From an uncultured Opitutia bacterium (GTDB lineage Bacteria; Verrucomicrobiota; Verrucomicrobiia; Opitutales; UBA953), in the NCBI GenBank assembly GCA_903913915.1, contig CAIWNE010000123.1, forward strand, positions 1-60,600: a stretch of DNA of 60,600 nt, read 5' to 3'. Below the pieces are notes generated by a model, which was not told the origin of the DNA, ran no database searches, and worked only from the letters and a program-made list of their open reading frames with translations. A program made the translations under genes and the position numbers. Positions 32,731-41,391 of this stretch are shown one piece after another. Positions within the stretch are counted from its first letter, which is position 1. Each line of letters opens with the position of its first letter.

Positions 32731-35720
32731 ACATGCGCGCTACGTCCATGATCCTTGTCCTCTCCGTCGGCCTGATGGCCGCGGACGCCCCGCCGACGGA
32801 CAACGCCAAGGTGCTCGAGATGGCCAAAGCGTTCAAAGGACGAGGCGTGCAGGCGGACGACACCCCGCCGTCGACGCCGGCCGAAGCACTGAAGAAGTTC
32901 ACTCCGCGCAAAGGCCTGACCGTCGACCTCATCGCCTCCGAACCGGCCATCACCCAACCCATCCACGTCAGCTGGGATTCGCAAGGGCGCCTCTGGGTCG
33001 TCCAGTACCGTCAATACCCCTTCCCCGCCGGCCTCAAGGTAGTGAGCTACGACCAACACCTACGCGCGCAGTTCGACAAGGTTCCCCTGCCTCCGCCGAG
33101 CGGAGAAAAAGGCGCCGACATCATCAGCGTCCTCGAGGACACCGACGGCGACGGCGTCTACGACAAGCAGACCGACGTCCTGCAAGGCCTCAACATCACC
33201 ACCGCGGCGGTCGCGGGCAACGGACGCCTCTGGGTCCTCAATCCGCCCTACCTGCTCAGCTACGCGATGAAAGACGGCCTGCCGGTCGGCGATCCGTCCG
33301 TCGAGCTCAGCGGCTTCGGCCTGCAGGACACCCACAGCACCGCGACGAGCCTGCAGTTCAACATCGACGGCTGGCTCTACGGCGCCAACGGCAGCACCAC
33401 GACCGGCAACGTCGGCGTGCCCGGCGGCAAGCGCACCGCATGGGCAGGCCAGTGCATCTGGCGTTTCCATCCCGCAAAGAAGACCTTCGAGATCTACGCC
33501 GAAGGCGGCGGCAACACCTACAGCCTTAACATCGAACGCAAAGGACGGCTGTTCTCGGGCACCAACTACGGGGACACCCGCGGGATGCATTATGAGTTCG
33601 GCTCCTATGGCGTGAAGAACTGGGGCAAGCACGGCCCGCTCACGAACCCCTACGCCTACGGCTGGTTCGAACACATGGCCAGCACCGGCGACAAACGCCG
33701 CTTCCCGCAAGCCTTCGTCATCTACGAAGGCGGCCTGCTCGGCGCCGAATACGACGGCAAGGTCCTCGCGCCCAATTCCCTCGCCAACAAGTCCTACGTC
33801 AGCCGCCTCGTCCCCCAGGGGTCGACCTTCCGGACCATCGACGAAGACGACCTCATCGCCAGCAGCGACCGATGGTTCCGCCCTGTCTGGATCGGAGTGG
33901 GTCCCGACGGAGGCGTCTTCATGGCCGACTGGTACGACACGCGACTCAGCCATGTGAATCCCATCGACGACTGGGACAAGGTCCGAGGGCGGCTTTACCG
34001 CCTGCGCCCCGCGGACCAGAAGGTTGGCCTAAAGCCCTTCGACCTCTCCAAAGCCCCGACCCAGGAACTCGTCGGCCTGCTCGCCCATCGTAACGCCTGG
34101 TTCCGCAAACAGGCCGTCCTCGAGATCGGCTGGCGACAGATGAAGGACGCGGCCCCCGCCCTGCGTGCGATGCTCGACGGCCCGCAGGCGCTCGAAGCCC
34201 TGTGGGCGTTGGACCTGCTCGGCGAGGTCTCCGAACCGCCGGTCAGCCACGCCGACCCGTACGTACGCCGATGGAGCTGGAAGATGCTCGGCGAACGTAA
34301 GGCGACCCCGAACGCCACGCAGATCGCCGCGGCGAAACAGGAGACCCATCTCGAAGTCCGCGCCCAGATCCTCGCCTCCGCCAAGCGCATGCCCGTGGAA
34401 GCCTTGCCATTGCTGGGAGCCGCCCTGGGCGAAGCCGACGAATCCGGCCACATCCCGCTGCTCACCTGGTGGGCGCTGGAAGCACACCTAGGGAGTTCGG
34501 CCGAACGGGTCGCCGCGATTTCCTTCCTACGAAGCAGGCCGGATCTCACGACCTCATCGCTATTCCGCGATACGTTGGCCGAACGGATCGGCCGACGCCT
34601 CGCCCATCGGGGAAACGAGGCGGCCTTGGCCGACGCGGCCGAGGTGATCGCCCTCTGCGCCCCCGACGCCGGAGAGAAACTCCTCGTCGGAATCCTCTCC
34701 GAACTGGATTCGGGCGACCTTCCCCGCATGCCCGTCAGGCTGCGTGAAGCGCTTGACCGTCAGCTGGCCAAGACAGGCGACAAACCCATCCCCGTCGCCG
34801 AGCTTAGGGCGGGCGACAAGTCAGCGCTTGCCGCCACGCTGAAGGAGCTTTCCGAGAAAAAGACCACGGTACGTCGGCGCGTAGCCCTCGCCGACGCCCT
34901 TTCTTCGGCAGGACGCCCCGAAGCCATCGAACCGCTCATCAAGCTGCTCACCGCGCCGAACGGCGAAGGCAAGAAGCCCCTGCTCACGGCACTGTCTCGG
35001 TACGACGACGCGCGGATTCCCAAGGCAGTCATCGACAACTACGAACGATCCATCGCTTCCGATGATGCGCTCAGGGACCTCGCGCTGCGTACCTTGGCGG
35101 ATCGGCCGACCTGGGCCAAGCTCATGGTCGCGGCCATCGACAGCGGCAAGATACCGGCTCCGCACGTCACCGCCGACATCGCCCGCGCCCTGCTCCGCCA
35201 TGACCTCCCCGAATTGACCGCGGCCGTCGACCGACTCTGGAGACCACTCCTCGTGACCGGACTGACCCCCGAGAAGGATCGTGAAGTCGCCCGCCTCAGG
35301 GTCGTCATGCGCGCCGGCGAAGGCGACGCCACCCGAGGCAGGGCCAACTTCCTCGCCCGCTGCTCGAACTGCCATGCCTTGAAGGGCGAAGGCGGTAACG
35401 TCGGCCCCGACCTGACCGGATATGACCGGACCAGCCTAGACTTCTGGGTGCTCAACATCGTCTACCCCAGCCTCGAGATCCGCGAAGGCTTCGGCTCTTA
35501 CGACGTGCGGCTCAAGGACGGTTCCGTCGCCAACGGCATCCTCGAACGACGCGAAGGAGGCGACATCGTCCTGCGCGACCTCGCAGGCAATCGCACCAAG
35601 ATCAAGGAAGACAAGGTCGCCTCCCTCATCGCCAGCCCGACCTCGGTGATGCCCGAAGGCCTGCTCGCCGGGATGTCGGACCAGGACCTCCGCGACTTCT
35701 TCGCCTATCTGATGAAGTGA
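32727..35720 (+). CDS. Dehydrogenase propeller - HEAT - cytochrome c fusion
   Basis: The 997-residue exported protein (signal MNMRATSMILVLSVGLMAADA) belongs to the PVC 'membrane-bound dehydrogenase' group. Residues about 60-430 form the propeller (RKGLTVDLIASEPAITQPIHVSWDSQGRLWVVQYRQYP, EDTDGDGVYDKQTDVL, PVWIGVGPDGGVFMADWYDTRLSH). Helical HEAT-like repeats follow (about 450-850). The heme domain has C879-S-N-C-H883 with GGNVGPDLTGYDRTSLDFW and a C-terminal 'LKDGSVANGILERREGG' barrel. A sugar or alcohol donor with electron transfer through heme c is likely. It overlaps the sulfatase by four bases, so both are probably made together for the same sulfated substrate. Confidence 0.9.
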   Translation: MNMRATSMILVLSVGLMAADAPPTDNAKVLEMAKAFKGRGVQADDTPPSTPAEALKKFTPRKGLTVDLIASEPAITQPIHVSWDSQGRLWVVQYRQYPFPAGLKVVSYDQHLRAQFDKVPLPPPSGEKGADIISVLEDTDGDGVYDKQTDVLQGLNITTAAVAGNGRLWVLNPPYLLSYAMKDGLPVGDPSVELSGFGLQDTHSTATSLQFNIDGWLYGANGSTTTGNVGVPGGKRTAWAGQCIWRFHPAKKTFEIYAEGGGNTYSLNIERKGRLFSGTNYGDTRGMHYEFGSYGVKNWGKHGPLTNPYAYGWFEHMASTGDKRRFPQAFVIYEGGLLGAEYDGKVLAPNSLANKSYVSRLVPQGSTFRTIDEDDLIASSDRWFRPVWIGVGPDGGVFMADWYDTRLSHVNPIDDWDKVRGRLYRLRPADQKVGLKPFDLSKAPTQELVGLLAHRNAWFRKQAVLEIGWRQMKDAAPALRAMLDGPQALEALWALDLLGEVSEPPVSHADPYVRRWSWKMLGERKATPNATQIAAAKQETHLEVRAQILASAKRMPVEALPLLGAALGEADESGHIPLLTWWALEAHLGSSAERVAAISFLRSRPDLTTSSLFRDTLAERIGRRLAHRGNEAALADAAEVIALCAPDAGEKLLVGILSELDSGDLPRMPVRLREALDRQLAKTGDKPIPVAELRAGDKSALAATLKELSEKKTTVRRRVALADALSSAGRPEAIEPLIKLLTAPNGEGKKPLLTALSRYDDARIPKAVIDNYERSIASDDALRDLALRTLADRPTWAKLMVAAIDSGKIPAPHVTADIARALLRHDLPELTAAVDRLWRPLLVTGLTPEKDREVARLRVVMRAGEGDATRGRANFLARCSNCHALKGEGGNVGPDLTGYDRTSLDFWVLNIVYPSLEIREGFGSYDVRLKDGSVANGILERREGGDIVLRDLAGNRTKIKEDKVASLIASPTSVMPEGLLAGMSDQDLRDFFAYLMK

Positions 35721-35843
35721 GCGCAGGCAGAGCCTTCGCGGGGAGAGCAGCTCACAAGGGAGACCGGAAGCCGGAAGAACGGCGCGGCGTGTGTTCCGTC
35801 ATCTACGCAGAAACCCTGCGCACCCTTGACGGAGCGTCGGGCG

Positions 35844-35860
35844 CGGACCAAGTTGGTCCG
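35844..35860. promoter_or_regulatory. Perfect palindrome touching the start codon of the small membrane protein
   Basis: CGGACCAA-G-TTGGTCCG (8-bp arms, one-base centre) ends at the base before the ATG at 35861. It could be an operator or an RNA hairpin hiding the start. The upstream 120 bases also hold a decayed module B arm (CTCACAAGGGAGACCGGA, about 35752-35769). Confidence 0.5.
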
Positions 35861-36064
35861 ATGAAGTTCATGATTCTTTTCCTGCTCGGCATGCGACTGC
35901 TGTTGCTGTCGTTCGCGGGAGCCTTCTGCATCTTCGGCCTGCTGCATGCCGCCGACCCCAAGGTCCAGTGGTATTGGACCGTCGGTCATGTCGTCGTGCT
36001 CGTCGCTTGTTTCTTCCTGATCGGCCGGGTCTGGGCCTCGCTGAAGGCGACCTGGAAGTCCTGA
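35861..36064 (+). CDS. Small two-helix membrane protein
   Basis: The 67-residue product has two hydrophobic helices: MKFMILFLLGMRLLLLSFAG (first 28 residues) and VGHVVVLVACFFLIGRVWAS (about 41-60), with a basic C-terminus (LKATWKS). No family is recognised. The start at 35861 rather than an upstream in-frame ATG is chosen because the N-terminus is then a membrane helix and the preceding DNA is a decayed repeat and a palindrome. It lies alone between two large cytochrome genes, so it may be an accessory membrane subunit, but nothing proves this. Confidence 0.6.
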   Translation: MKFMILFLLGMRLLLLSFAGAFCIFGLLHAADPKVQWYWTVGHVVVLVACFFLIGRVWASLKATWKS

Positions 36065-36088
36065 ATCCGTAATTGAGCGAAAACAAGG

Positions 36089-36111
36089 CAGCCCGTCTTC
36101 AAGACAGGCTG
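36089..36111 (+). terminator. Hairpin after the small membrane protein gene
   Basis: CAGCC CGTCTT C AAGACA GGCTG: a nearly perfect 11-bp stem with one mismatch and no T-tract. Terminator function is uncertain. Confidence 0.4.
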
Positions 36112-36130
36112 GATAACCGTCGGGTCGGCG

Positions 36131-36136
36131 TATAAA
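36131..36136 (+). promoter_or_regulatory. Candidate -10 box
   Basis: TATAAA 20 bases before the ATG at 36157. An in-frame ATG at 36136 overlaps it, which argues that translation starts at 36157 instead. No good -35 is visible. Confidence 0.4.
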
Positions 36137-36156
36137 TGTGCCGCTACCCCTTCCCC

Positions 36157-39100
36157 ATGACGCACCGCGCCTTCCTTCTGCTCATCGCGACCTTGGCCGC
36201 CGTCGTCTGCGCCGCTCCGCCCGGCCCGACCGACTACACCCGGCTCAAGACCAGGGAGGACAAGGCAAACTCCGCCAACTGGCCTGACAACAGCAAGGGC
36301 TCACCGACTCCTCATGCCCCCGCCGAGAACCCCCCGGCCGCGACGGCGCAACGCTCCCAGCAGGTCGCTCCGCCCGTCTCAGGCGAACACGTGGTCTTCA
36401 TCGGCAACGGCTTCGCCGAACGCGACACGTACTACGGCCGCCTCGAGACCGAGCTGCAGCTCCGCTTCCCGGACCAGAACCTCATCGTGCGCAACATGGG
36501 TCGTTCCGGCGACACCCCCGCCTTCCGCCCGCACCCCGCGCGTCCCAGCCAGTGGGCCTTCCCCGGCGCCGAGAAATTCCACCCCGAATACGCCCAGCAC
36601 AACGGCAAAGGATTCTTCTCCACGCCCGACCAGTGGCTGTACCACCTGAAGGCCGACACCATCGTCGCCTTCTTCGGCTACAACGAATCCTTCGACGGGC
36701 CAGGCCGCGTCGCCAACTACGAAGCCGAGCTCGACGCCTTCGTCGTCCACTCGCTGTCCCGAGCCTACAACGGCAAGACCGCCCCGCGTCTGGTCCTCGT
36801 CTCGCCCATCGGCTTCGAGAACCTCTCCGCCCAACGCGACCTCCCCGACGGCGTCAAGGAAAACGCGAACCTCTCGCTCTACGTCGCGGCCATGGAGCGC
36901 GTCGCCAAGAAGCACGGCCTCACTTACGTCGACCTCTTCCACCCCACCCTCGCCGCCTACGGCCATAGCAAGACGCCCTACACCATCAATGGGTTCGCGC
37001 CCACCGACCTCGGTTACCGCGAGATGGCCAAGCTCCTCGCCGACGGCCTGTTCGGCGCCACGCCACGCACGTCCAAGGCCGATGAGTCGTTGGTCAACGC
37101 CGCCGTGAAGATGAAGGACTACATGTGGAACACGGATTATTCGATCATCAACGGCGTGCACACCCACGGGCAGCGCTACAATCCGTTCGGACCGCAGAAC
37201 TACCCCGACGAGGTCCTCAAGAGCCGCCAGATGACCGCCGTCCGCGACGAGCTCATCCACGGACTCGTCCAAGGCAAGCGCACCGACCTCGCCGTCGACG
37301 ATTCCAAGACGCTCATCCTCCCGCCCGTGCCCTCCAACTTCAAGCCGAGCGAGAAGAACGGCAACCCGACAGGGTTCCTCTCAGGGGAAGCCGCCATCGA
37401 AAAGATGACCCTCGCGCCGGGCTACAAAGTCTCGCTCTTCGCGTCCGAGGAAAAATTCCCGGACCTCAAGAAACCCGTGCAGATGTCCTTCGACGCCAAG
37501 GGGCGCCTCTGGGTCGCCACGACTCCGACCTACCCTGCGTACCGTCCGGGCGACCCGATGCCCAACGACAAGATCGTCATCCTCGAAGACACCGACGGCG
37601 ACGGCAAGGCCGACAAGCTGACGGTTTTCGCCGACCACCTGCACCTGCCGATCGGCTTCGAGATCACGCCCGAAGGCGTCTACGTCTCCCAGGAGCCGAA
37701 CCTCGCCCTGCTCATCGACGACGACAAGGACGGCAAGGCCGACCGCATGGAGCTGATCCTGCACGGATTCGACTCACACGACTCGCACCATGCGATCTCG
37801 GCCTATTGCTCGGACGCTTCCGGCGCCTTCTACCTGCTCGAAGGCCGCTTCCTCCACAGCCAGGTCGAGACCCCCTATGGCCCGCGCCGCTGCAACGACG
37901 GCGGCGTGTGGCGCTTCGACCCGAAGTCCTACCGGCTGGAGCGCCAGCAGTTCGACGTCTCCAATCCCTGGGGCTATTCCTTCGACTACTGGGAACAGCC
38001 GTTCGTCTCCGACGCCTCGCCGGGCGAGAACTGGTGGACTTTGCCGCTTTCCTCGAAGATGCCCTACGGCGTCAAACAGCTCAAGGTCGAGCAGTTCGTC
38101 CCCAAGCGTTCCCGACCCAGCTCCGGCGCCGAGTTCGTCTCCTCCCGCCACTTCCCCGACGCACAGCAAGGCGACTTCATGACCTGCAACACCATCGGCT
38201 TCCTCGGCATCAGCTTCGGCACGAAGCATGACGACGGCGCCGGTTTCGTCGGCAAGTCCAACGGCGACCTGCTCACGTCCACCGACGGCAACTTCCGCCC
38301 GGTCGACCTCGAATTCGCCCCCGACGGCTCGCTCTACTTCCTCGACTGGCACAATCCGTTGATCGGGCACATGCAGCATAACGCCCGCGATCCGAACCGC
38401 GACCACGAGCATGGCCGCGTCTACCGCATCACCTACCCGGAGCGGCCGCTGCTGAAACCCGCCAAGATCGACGGCGCCTCGGTGAACGAGCTCCTTGATA
38501 ACCTCAAGCAACCGGAATACCGCACCCGTTACCGCACCCGTCGCGAACTCCGCGGCCACGCGGCGGACGAAGTGCTTCCTGCCGTCAAAGCCTGGGTCGC
38601 CAAGCTCGACCCCAAGGATCCCGCCTACGAGCACCACCTCTGCGAGGCCCTCTGGGCCACCTGGGCGCAGAACAAGCCCGACGTCGCGCTCATCCAGCAG
38701 CTCATGAACGCCTCGCACTTCGAGGCCAGGGCCGCCGCGGTCGACGTCATCCGCTACTCGTACTGGCAGATCCCGAACCACGTCGAACTGCTCAATCAGG
38801 CCGTCCGCGACGAGCATCCCCGCGTCCGCCTGACGGCGATCGTCGCCGCCACCTGGCTCGACAACGCCGACGGCGCCAGGATCGCCGTCGAAGCCTTCCG
38901 CAAGCCCGTGGACCGCTGGATCGGACCCGTCCTGCACTACGCCCTCAGCTACACGCTCAAGGACGACGTCGAAGCCCTCAAGGCCGCCGGCCAGCTGAAC
39001 CTCGACGGCAATCAGGCCGCCGCCGACTATTTCGCCGGCAAGCTCAAGATCGGCGAACCCGTGCCCGAAGCCGGCACGAACTCGAAACCCGCGCGCAGGC

Positions 39101-39549
39101 TCAGCCCTGCCGAGGAGAAGGTCTTCACGCTCGGCCGCGAGATCTACTTCCGCGACGCCCATTGCGCCACCTGCCACCAGGCGGACGGCAAAGGCATCCA
39201 GAACATCTACCCTCCGCTCGCGAAGAGCAACTGGATCGACGACGACGAGCGCATCACCAAGATCGTGCTCAAGGGCCTCTGGGGTCCGATCACCGTCAGC
39301 AAGCAGAGCTTCGACCCCACCAAGGGCGTGCCGCCGATGATGGGGTTCGGCGGACTGCTCAACGACGAGGAAGCCGCGGCCGTGCTCAGCTACGTCCGCC
39401 TCTCCTTCGGCAACAACGGCCAGTTCGTCTCGCCCGACACCGTGAAGAAGGTACGCGAAGCCACCAAGGAGCGCATCAATTTCTACACCACCGAAGAGAT
39501 CCTCAAGGAACATCCATTGAAAGCCGCGCCGCAGCCCGCGAAGAAGTAA
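36157..39549 (+). CDS. SGNH-like - dehydrogenase propeller - cytochrome c fusion
   Basis: The 1130-residue exported protein has a signal peptide (MTHRAFLLLIATLAAVVCA). Residues about 75-310 resemble an SGNH/GDSL hydrolase (HVVFIGNGFAERD, VRNMGRSGDTP, FFGYNESFDG, YVDLFHP). At the place of the catalytic GDS there is G83-N-G85, so the Ser nucleophile is absent, while the D-x-x-H block is present. Residues about 410-790 are the propeller dehydrogenase (KMTLAPGYKVSLFASEEKFP, DTDGDGKADKLTVF). HEAT-like helices follow, then a cytochrome c with C1003-A-T-C-H1007, axial-Met-type VPPMMGFGGLLNDEEAAAVLSYV, and a short tail. The N-domain may bind rather than cleave. Start discussed with the -10 box at 36131. 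Confidence 0.88.
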   Translation: MTHRAFLLLIATLAAVVCAAPPGPTDYTRLKTREDKANSANWPDNSKGSPTPHAPAENPPAATAQRSQQVAPPVSGEHVVFIGNGFAERDTYYGRLETELQLRFPDQNLIVRNMGRSGDTPAFRPHPARPSQWAFPGAEKFHPEYAQHNGKGFFSTPDQWLYHLKADTIVAFFGYNESFDGPGRVANYEAELDAFVVHSLSRAYNGKTAPRLVLVSPIGFENLSAQRDLPDGVKENANLSLYVAAMERVAKKHGLTYVDLFHPTLAAYGHSKTPYTINGFAPTDLGYREMAKLLADGLFGATPRTSKADESLVNAAVKMKDYMWNTDYSIINGVHTHGQRYNPFGPQNYPDEVLKSRQMTAVRDELIHGLVQGKRTDLAVDDSKTLILPPVPSNFKPSEKNGNPTGFLSGEAAIEKMTLAPGYKVSLFASEEKFPDLKKPVQMSFDAKGRLWVATTPTYPAYRPGDPMPNDKIVILEDTDGDGKADKLTVFADHLHLPIGFEITPEGVYVSQEPNLALLIDDDKDGKADRMELILHGFDSHDSHHAISAYCSDASGAFYLLEGRFLHSQVETPYGPRRCNDGGVWRFDPKSYRLERQQFDVSNPWGYSFDYWEQPFVSDASPGENWWTLPLSSKMPYGVKQLKVEQFVPKRSRPSSGAEFVSSRHFPDAQQGDFMTCNTIGFLGISFGTKHDDGAGFVGKSNGDLLTSTDGNFRPVDLEFAPDGSLYFLDWHNPLIGHMQHNARDPNRDHEHGRVYRITYPERPLLKPAKIDGASVNELLDNLKQPEYRTRYRTRRELRGHAADEVLPAVKAWVAKLDPKDPAYEHHLCEALWATWAQNKPDVALIQQLMNASHFEARAAAVDVIRYSYWQIPNHVELLNQAVRDEHPRVRLTAIVAATWLDNADGARIAVEAFRKPVDRWIGPVLHYALSYTLKDDVEALKAAGQLNLDGNQAAADYFAGKLKIGEPVPEAGTNSKPARRLSPAEEKVFTLGREIYFRDAHCATCHQADGKGIQNIYPPLAKSNWIDDDERITKIVLKGLWGPITVSKQSFDPTKGVPPMMGFGGLLNDEEAAAVLSYVRLSFGNNGQFVSPDTVKKVREATKERINFYTTEEILKEHPLKAAPQPAKK

Positions 39550-39716
39550 GCGAAGCCGAAGCCTTCGAGGGGGGCATGTGGGCACGAGGGCCAGAGAGAG
39601 GCCGCGCAAAGGTGCAAATCGGAGCGACGCACCTGTGCAAAAGTGCAAATGCAGGGGGCAGCGTTTCGGGTGGCAGGTGGCGGCCTCAGATGACTGGTGG
39701 CAGGGCGTGATATTTT

Positions 39717-39835
39717 CAGGTCTCGGGTCTCGGCAGTCGAGAGCCAGGTACGGGTTGTCAGGTTCGGGTACGGGTACGGGCCCTGAACCTGTACCTGAAC
39801 CCGTGACCTGACGGCCGAGACCCGGGACCTGAGAA
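39717..39835. repeat. Long hairpin module D, copy 7
   Basis: CAGGTCTCGGGTCTCGGCAG on the left, ACGGCCGAGACCCGGGACCTG on the right minus its first base, with inner GGTTCGGGTACGGGTACGGG opposite CCTGAACCTGTACCTGAACC. Confidence 0.75.
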
Positions 39836-39925
39836 TGCTTCATCGGTCTCCGGTTTCCCTCGCTGAGGTGAATCGCTTCAGGTGGCAGGCCAGGCGTGGC
39901 GTGCGCCTCGACCTTTCCTTCGTTT

Positions 39926-39946
39926 TATAAATATCGATCATTTATA
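39926..39946. promoter_or_regulatory. AT-rich inverted repeat before the 40006 gene
   Basis: TATAAAT-ATCGATC-ATTTATA, with the 7-base arms perfect, in the only strongly AT-rich stretch of the window. A TATATA -10 (39943-39948) overlaps it. It may be a promoter with a dimer-binding site; the start codon is 60 bases downstream. Confidence 0.5.
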
Positions 39947-40005
39947 TACCCGCATCTCTTGGCCTGGGATTGACCTACGGACGGTGCGTGGGATTGAGTC
40001 CGCCC

Positions 40006-41088
40006 ATGCGACTCCTCTCCTGCCTCGCCCTGACCCTCGCCACCGCCGTCCTGCCCGCCCAGGACTTCGACTTCAAGGGCGTCCCCGCCGACTACGCGAT
40101 CACCTTCGCCACGAGCGGCACGCGCGGCCTGAAGATCAGCGATTCGCCCGAAGCCAAGGACTTCAAGGCGCGCATGGAAAAGACCATCGCCGGACTCGAA
40201 CCCGGAGCCAAGAACAGCAAGCAGATGCAGGAGGCGATCAAGCTCGCCACGGGCATCGACCTGGAGTCGCCAGACAACCGGTTCGCCGGCGGGGTCTCCC
40301 TCGATGCCGCCGGGAAACTAAGCGGCGGCCTCATCGTCCATGCGCGCCATGACGGCAAGAAGCTTTCGGCCCATGCCGCCGCCAAGAAAGTCGGCACCGT
40401 GCAGGCTGGCGCGACCAGCGGCTGGAACGGCCAGGAACTGCTCTCATCCCTAAGCGACGAACTCGCCAAGGCGGCCAAGGATTTCCCGGCACCCGCCGCC
40501 GGTGCGTCCGCGGCGGAGCCGGTCGGCGTGTTCGACCTCGACGACAACACGCTCGTCATCGCCCAGCCCAAGGAAGCCATCCGGATCATCGGCGCGCTCA
40601 GGGACCAAGGTCCCTCCTACGCCCTGCATGCCTCGCTGCGCCCGCAGGTGAACGCCACCGGCCGCCCCTACGCCGTCGTCAGCGTGAACGCCGCCAAGCT
40701 GCCGCCCAACCCCGAGCTCACCAAGAGCGGCTTCCTCGGCGCCGTCTTCGCGATGGGCGAAAGCGGCAGCGACCAGACGATGAAGATCAGCGCGTACTTC
40801 ACGTCGAAGGAGAAGGCTGCCCCGCTGGCCCAGCAGGCCCAAGGGATGCTGGCCATGGCCCCGATGATGCTCGCCGGCGACCCGACTAAGCCGCAGAGCG
40901 AAGAAGACAAGGCCATCAAGGCCATCCTCGGCGAGCTCCTCGCCGGCATCCAACCCATCGAGACGGCCGATAACCAGGTCACCCTGACCGCAAAGTGGGA
41001 TACGATCAAACTTTTCGGCATACTGGAGAAGATGGTCGCCCTCGGCGCCGCTAAGGCGAAGGCCATGCCGCAGCCGGCGAGGAAGTAA
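40006..41088 (+). CDS. Secreted protein of unknown function
   Basis: The 360-residue product has a signal peptide (MRLLSCLALTLATAVLPAQ) and a soluble alpha/beta body rich in Ala and Lys, with repeated 'strand - conserved Gly - helix' units (FAGGVSLDAAGKLSGGLIVHA, VGVFDLDDNTLVIAQPKEAIRII, TMKISAYFTSKEKAAPLAQQAQ). The two halves look like tandem copies of one fold (compare DDNTLVIAQPKEAIRII with NQVTLTAKWDTIKLFGILEKM). I do not recognise the family. The ATG at 40006 opens the signal peptide; an in-frame start at 39970 would put six extra codons rich in Gly/Arg before it. Isolated, behind its own AT-rich promoter region. Confidence 0.72.
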   Translation: MRLLSCLALTLATAVLPAQDFDFKGVPADYAITFATSGTRGLKISDSPEAKDFKARMEKTIAGLEPGAKNSKQMQEAIKLATGIDLESPDNRFAGGVSLDAAGKLSGGLIVHARHDGKKLSAHAAAKKVGTVQAGATSGWNGQELLSSLSDELAKAAKDFPAPAAGASAAEPVGVFDLDDNTLVIAQPKEAIRIIGALRDQGPSYALHASLRPQVNATGRPYAVVSVNAAKLPPNPELTKSGFLGAVFAMGESGSDQTMKISAYFTSKEKAAPLAQQAQGMLAMAPMMLAGDPTKPQSEEDKAIKAILGELLAGIQPIETADNQVTLTAKWDTIKLFGILEKMVALGAAKAKAMPQPARK

Positions 41089-41152
41089 GCGAAGGCTGAG
41101 CCTTCGAAGGGGCAAGCAGCAAGGTGGCACGTGGACATGGCGAGATACTGCA

Positions 41153-41297
41153 CTCAAAGGGGGCAGCATAGGGAGACCGGGTGATCAGCTGGGGACATCA
41201 TGGTAGGAGCGTGCGGCCCGCGCGCCTACGGATGACCGGGCCGATTATCCCTAGCCATGTCCGCAGCAAACATTCCGGTCTCCGGTTTCCCCTTGAG
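41153..41297. repeat. Palindromic module B, copy 6 (filled apex)
   Basis: CTCAAAGGGGGCAGCATAGG on the left and CGGTTTCCCCTTGAG on the right. The apex halves GGGGACAT and ATGTCC flank the inserted C', showing exactly where the insertion split the small palindrome that copy 1 keeps intact. Confidence 0.75.
41203..41254. repeat. Double-hairpin module C', copy 3 (decayed)
   Basis: Same 52-base length as 3114-3165 with several substitutions (GTAGGAGC at the left end, CCCTAG at the right, GATTATC in the second stem). Confidence 0.7.
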
Positions 41298-41345
41298 CGG
41301 GCATATCTTGCCGCCCTCCGCGAACCGACGACGACTCATCCAAAC

Positions 41346-41370
41346 AAAAAAGCCCCCGAGTCCGGGGGCT
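41346..41370 (-). terminator. Intrinsic terminator of the DoxX operon
   Basis: On the minus strand: AGCCCCCGG-ACT-CGGGGGCT followed by TTTTTTG. This is a strong stem with a six-T tail, about 20 bases after the DoxX stop. Confidence 0.85.
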
Positions 41371-41391
41371 GATGCGAGAGGCCGTGATGGC

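Larger units (their letters stand above)
39550..40005. repeat. Intergenic module cluster VIII
   Basis: 456 bases without a gene: post-stop hairpin CGAAGCCGAAGCCTTCG (about 39551-39567), GGCATGTGGGCACGAGG segment, F (about 39604-39650, GCAAAGGTGCAA .. GTGCAAAAGTGCAAATGC), D (39717-39835), a remnant of B's right arm (CGGTCTCCGGTTTCCCTCGCTGAG, about 39844-39867), then an AT-rich promoter region (39921-39950). Confidence 0.66.
41089..41391. repeat. Intergenic module cluster IX
   Basis: 303 bases between convergent genes: post-stop hairpin GAAGGC-TGA-GCCTTC (41091-41105), GGCACGTGGACATGG (about 41126-41140), B (41153-41297) with a decayed C' (41203-41254), and the DoxX terminator on the minus strand (41346-41370). 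D and E are absent. Confidence 0.68.

Noticed and set aside
39990-40000. Riboswitch in the leaders of the cytochrome genes
   Set aside because: The leaders are too short, and I saw no known aptamer consensus in any of them.
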